A stretch of 14,863 nt of DNA from the NCBI GenBank assembly GCA_002397345.1, contig DHAH01000012.1:1-14863 (forward strand), written 5' to 3'. The stretch is from Clostridiales bacterium UBA4959 (lineage in GTDB: Bacteria > Bacillota > Clostridia > Oscillospirales > CAG-272). Made by a program: the position numbers and the translations under genes. Positions 14,815 to 14,863 of this stretch are shown here, piece by piece. Under the pieces are notes generated by a model. The model did no database searches. It was not told where the DNA came from and saw nothing but the letters and a program-made list of their open reading frames with translations. Each line of letters starts with the position of its first letter. The stretch's first letter is position 1.

Positions 14815-14843
14815 TTGCAATCGCAGGGCTGTGCTATTATAAT
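14815..14843 (+). promoter_or_regulatory. Sigma-A promoter for a gene beyond the right edge
   Basis: TTGCAA (14815-14820), 17 bases, TATAAT (14838-14843). Transcription would begin near 14850; the gene itself is outside the window. The bases between element B and this promoter show nothing else. Confidence 0.65.
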
Positions 14844-14863
14844 AGAAAGGCTTGATATGCGAT

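Noticed and set aside
14844..14863. AGAAAGG then ATG at 14857 as a possible gene start
   Set aside because: It lies at the expected transcription start of the promoter ending at 14843, so the ribosome site would not be in the transcript.

Overview
The window looks like a chromosomal piece of an uncultured anaerobic Clostridia-type Bacillota. The pointers are strong AGGAGG-like ribosome sites, near-consensus TTGACA/TATAAT promoters with 17-bp spacers, PhoP/PhoR next to a pstSCAB-phoU operon, a cytoplasmic Cys-type sulfatase, and GTAG-headed palindromic repeats with a REP-associated transposase. This placement is inferred from protein and promoter style; no rRNA or other marker gene is present, and no tRNA or CRISPR array was seen.

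Layout. The left edge (1-1121) holds the 5' part of a membrane-anchored cell-wall amidase and a small unknown gene, both on the minus strand, then a pair of divergent promoters. proA (1122-2366, plus) converges on the phosphate genes, and the 290 bases between them are packed with GC-rich palindromes. From 11056 down to 2654 everything is on the minus strand: a small P-loop kinase-like gene, phoP, phoR, a REP-associated tyrosine transposase (RAYT), an HD-domain gene, then pstS-pstC-pstA-pstB-phoU. This is a complete phosphate uptake and sensing set: PstS binds phosphate, PstC/A/B import it, PhoU relays transporter status, PhoR/PhoP control transcription. A second promoter with a poor -35 lies directly before pstS, as expected for an activator-dependent Pho promoter. 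From 11171 rightwards genes are on the plus strand: a sulfatase-family hydrolase, a proline/arginine-rich membrane protein of unknown function, and rpiB.

The most notable features are repeats. (1) Hairpins with a GTAG (or ATAG) foot occur as an inverted pair after proA, where the stems differ by compensating changes around an identical loop. Two inverted copies of a second type sit in frame inside the RAYT gene itself, and a decayed third copy forms the last codons of the sulfatase. (2) A separate element of about 106 bp occurs twice in direct orientation, flanking the membrane-protein/rpiB operon. Each copy is a large imperfect palindrome whose hairpin looks like a terminator and whose arms form outward-facing sigma-A promoters with preserved spacing. 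(3) PstS is circularly permuted relative to the classical protein: the half normally at the C terminus follows the lipoprotein signal. (4) The sulfatase lacks the usual Gly-Lys-Trp-His motif.
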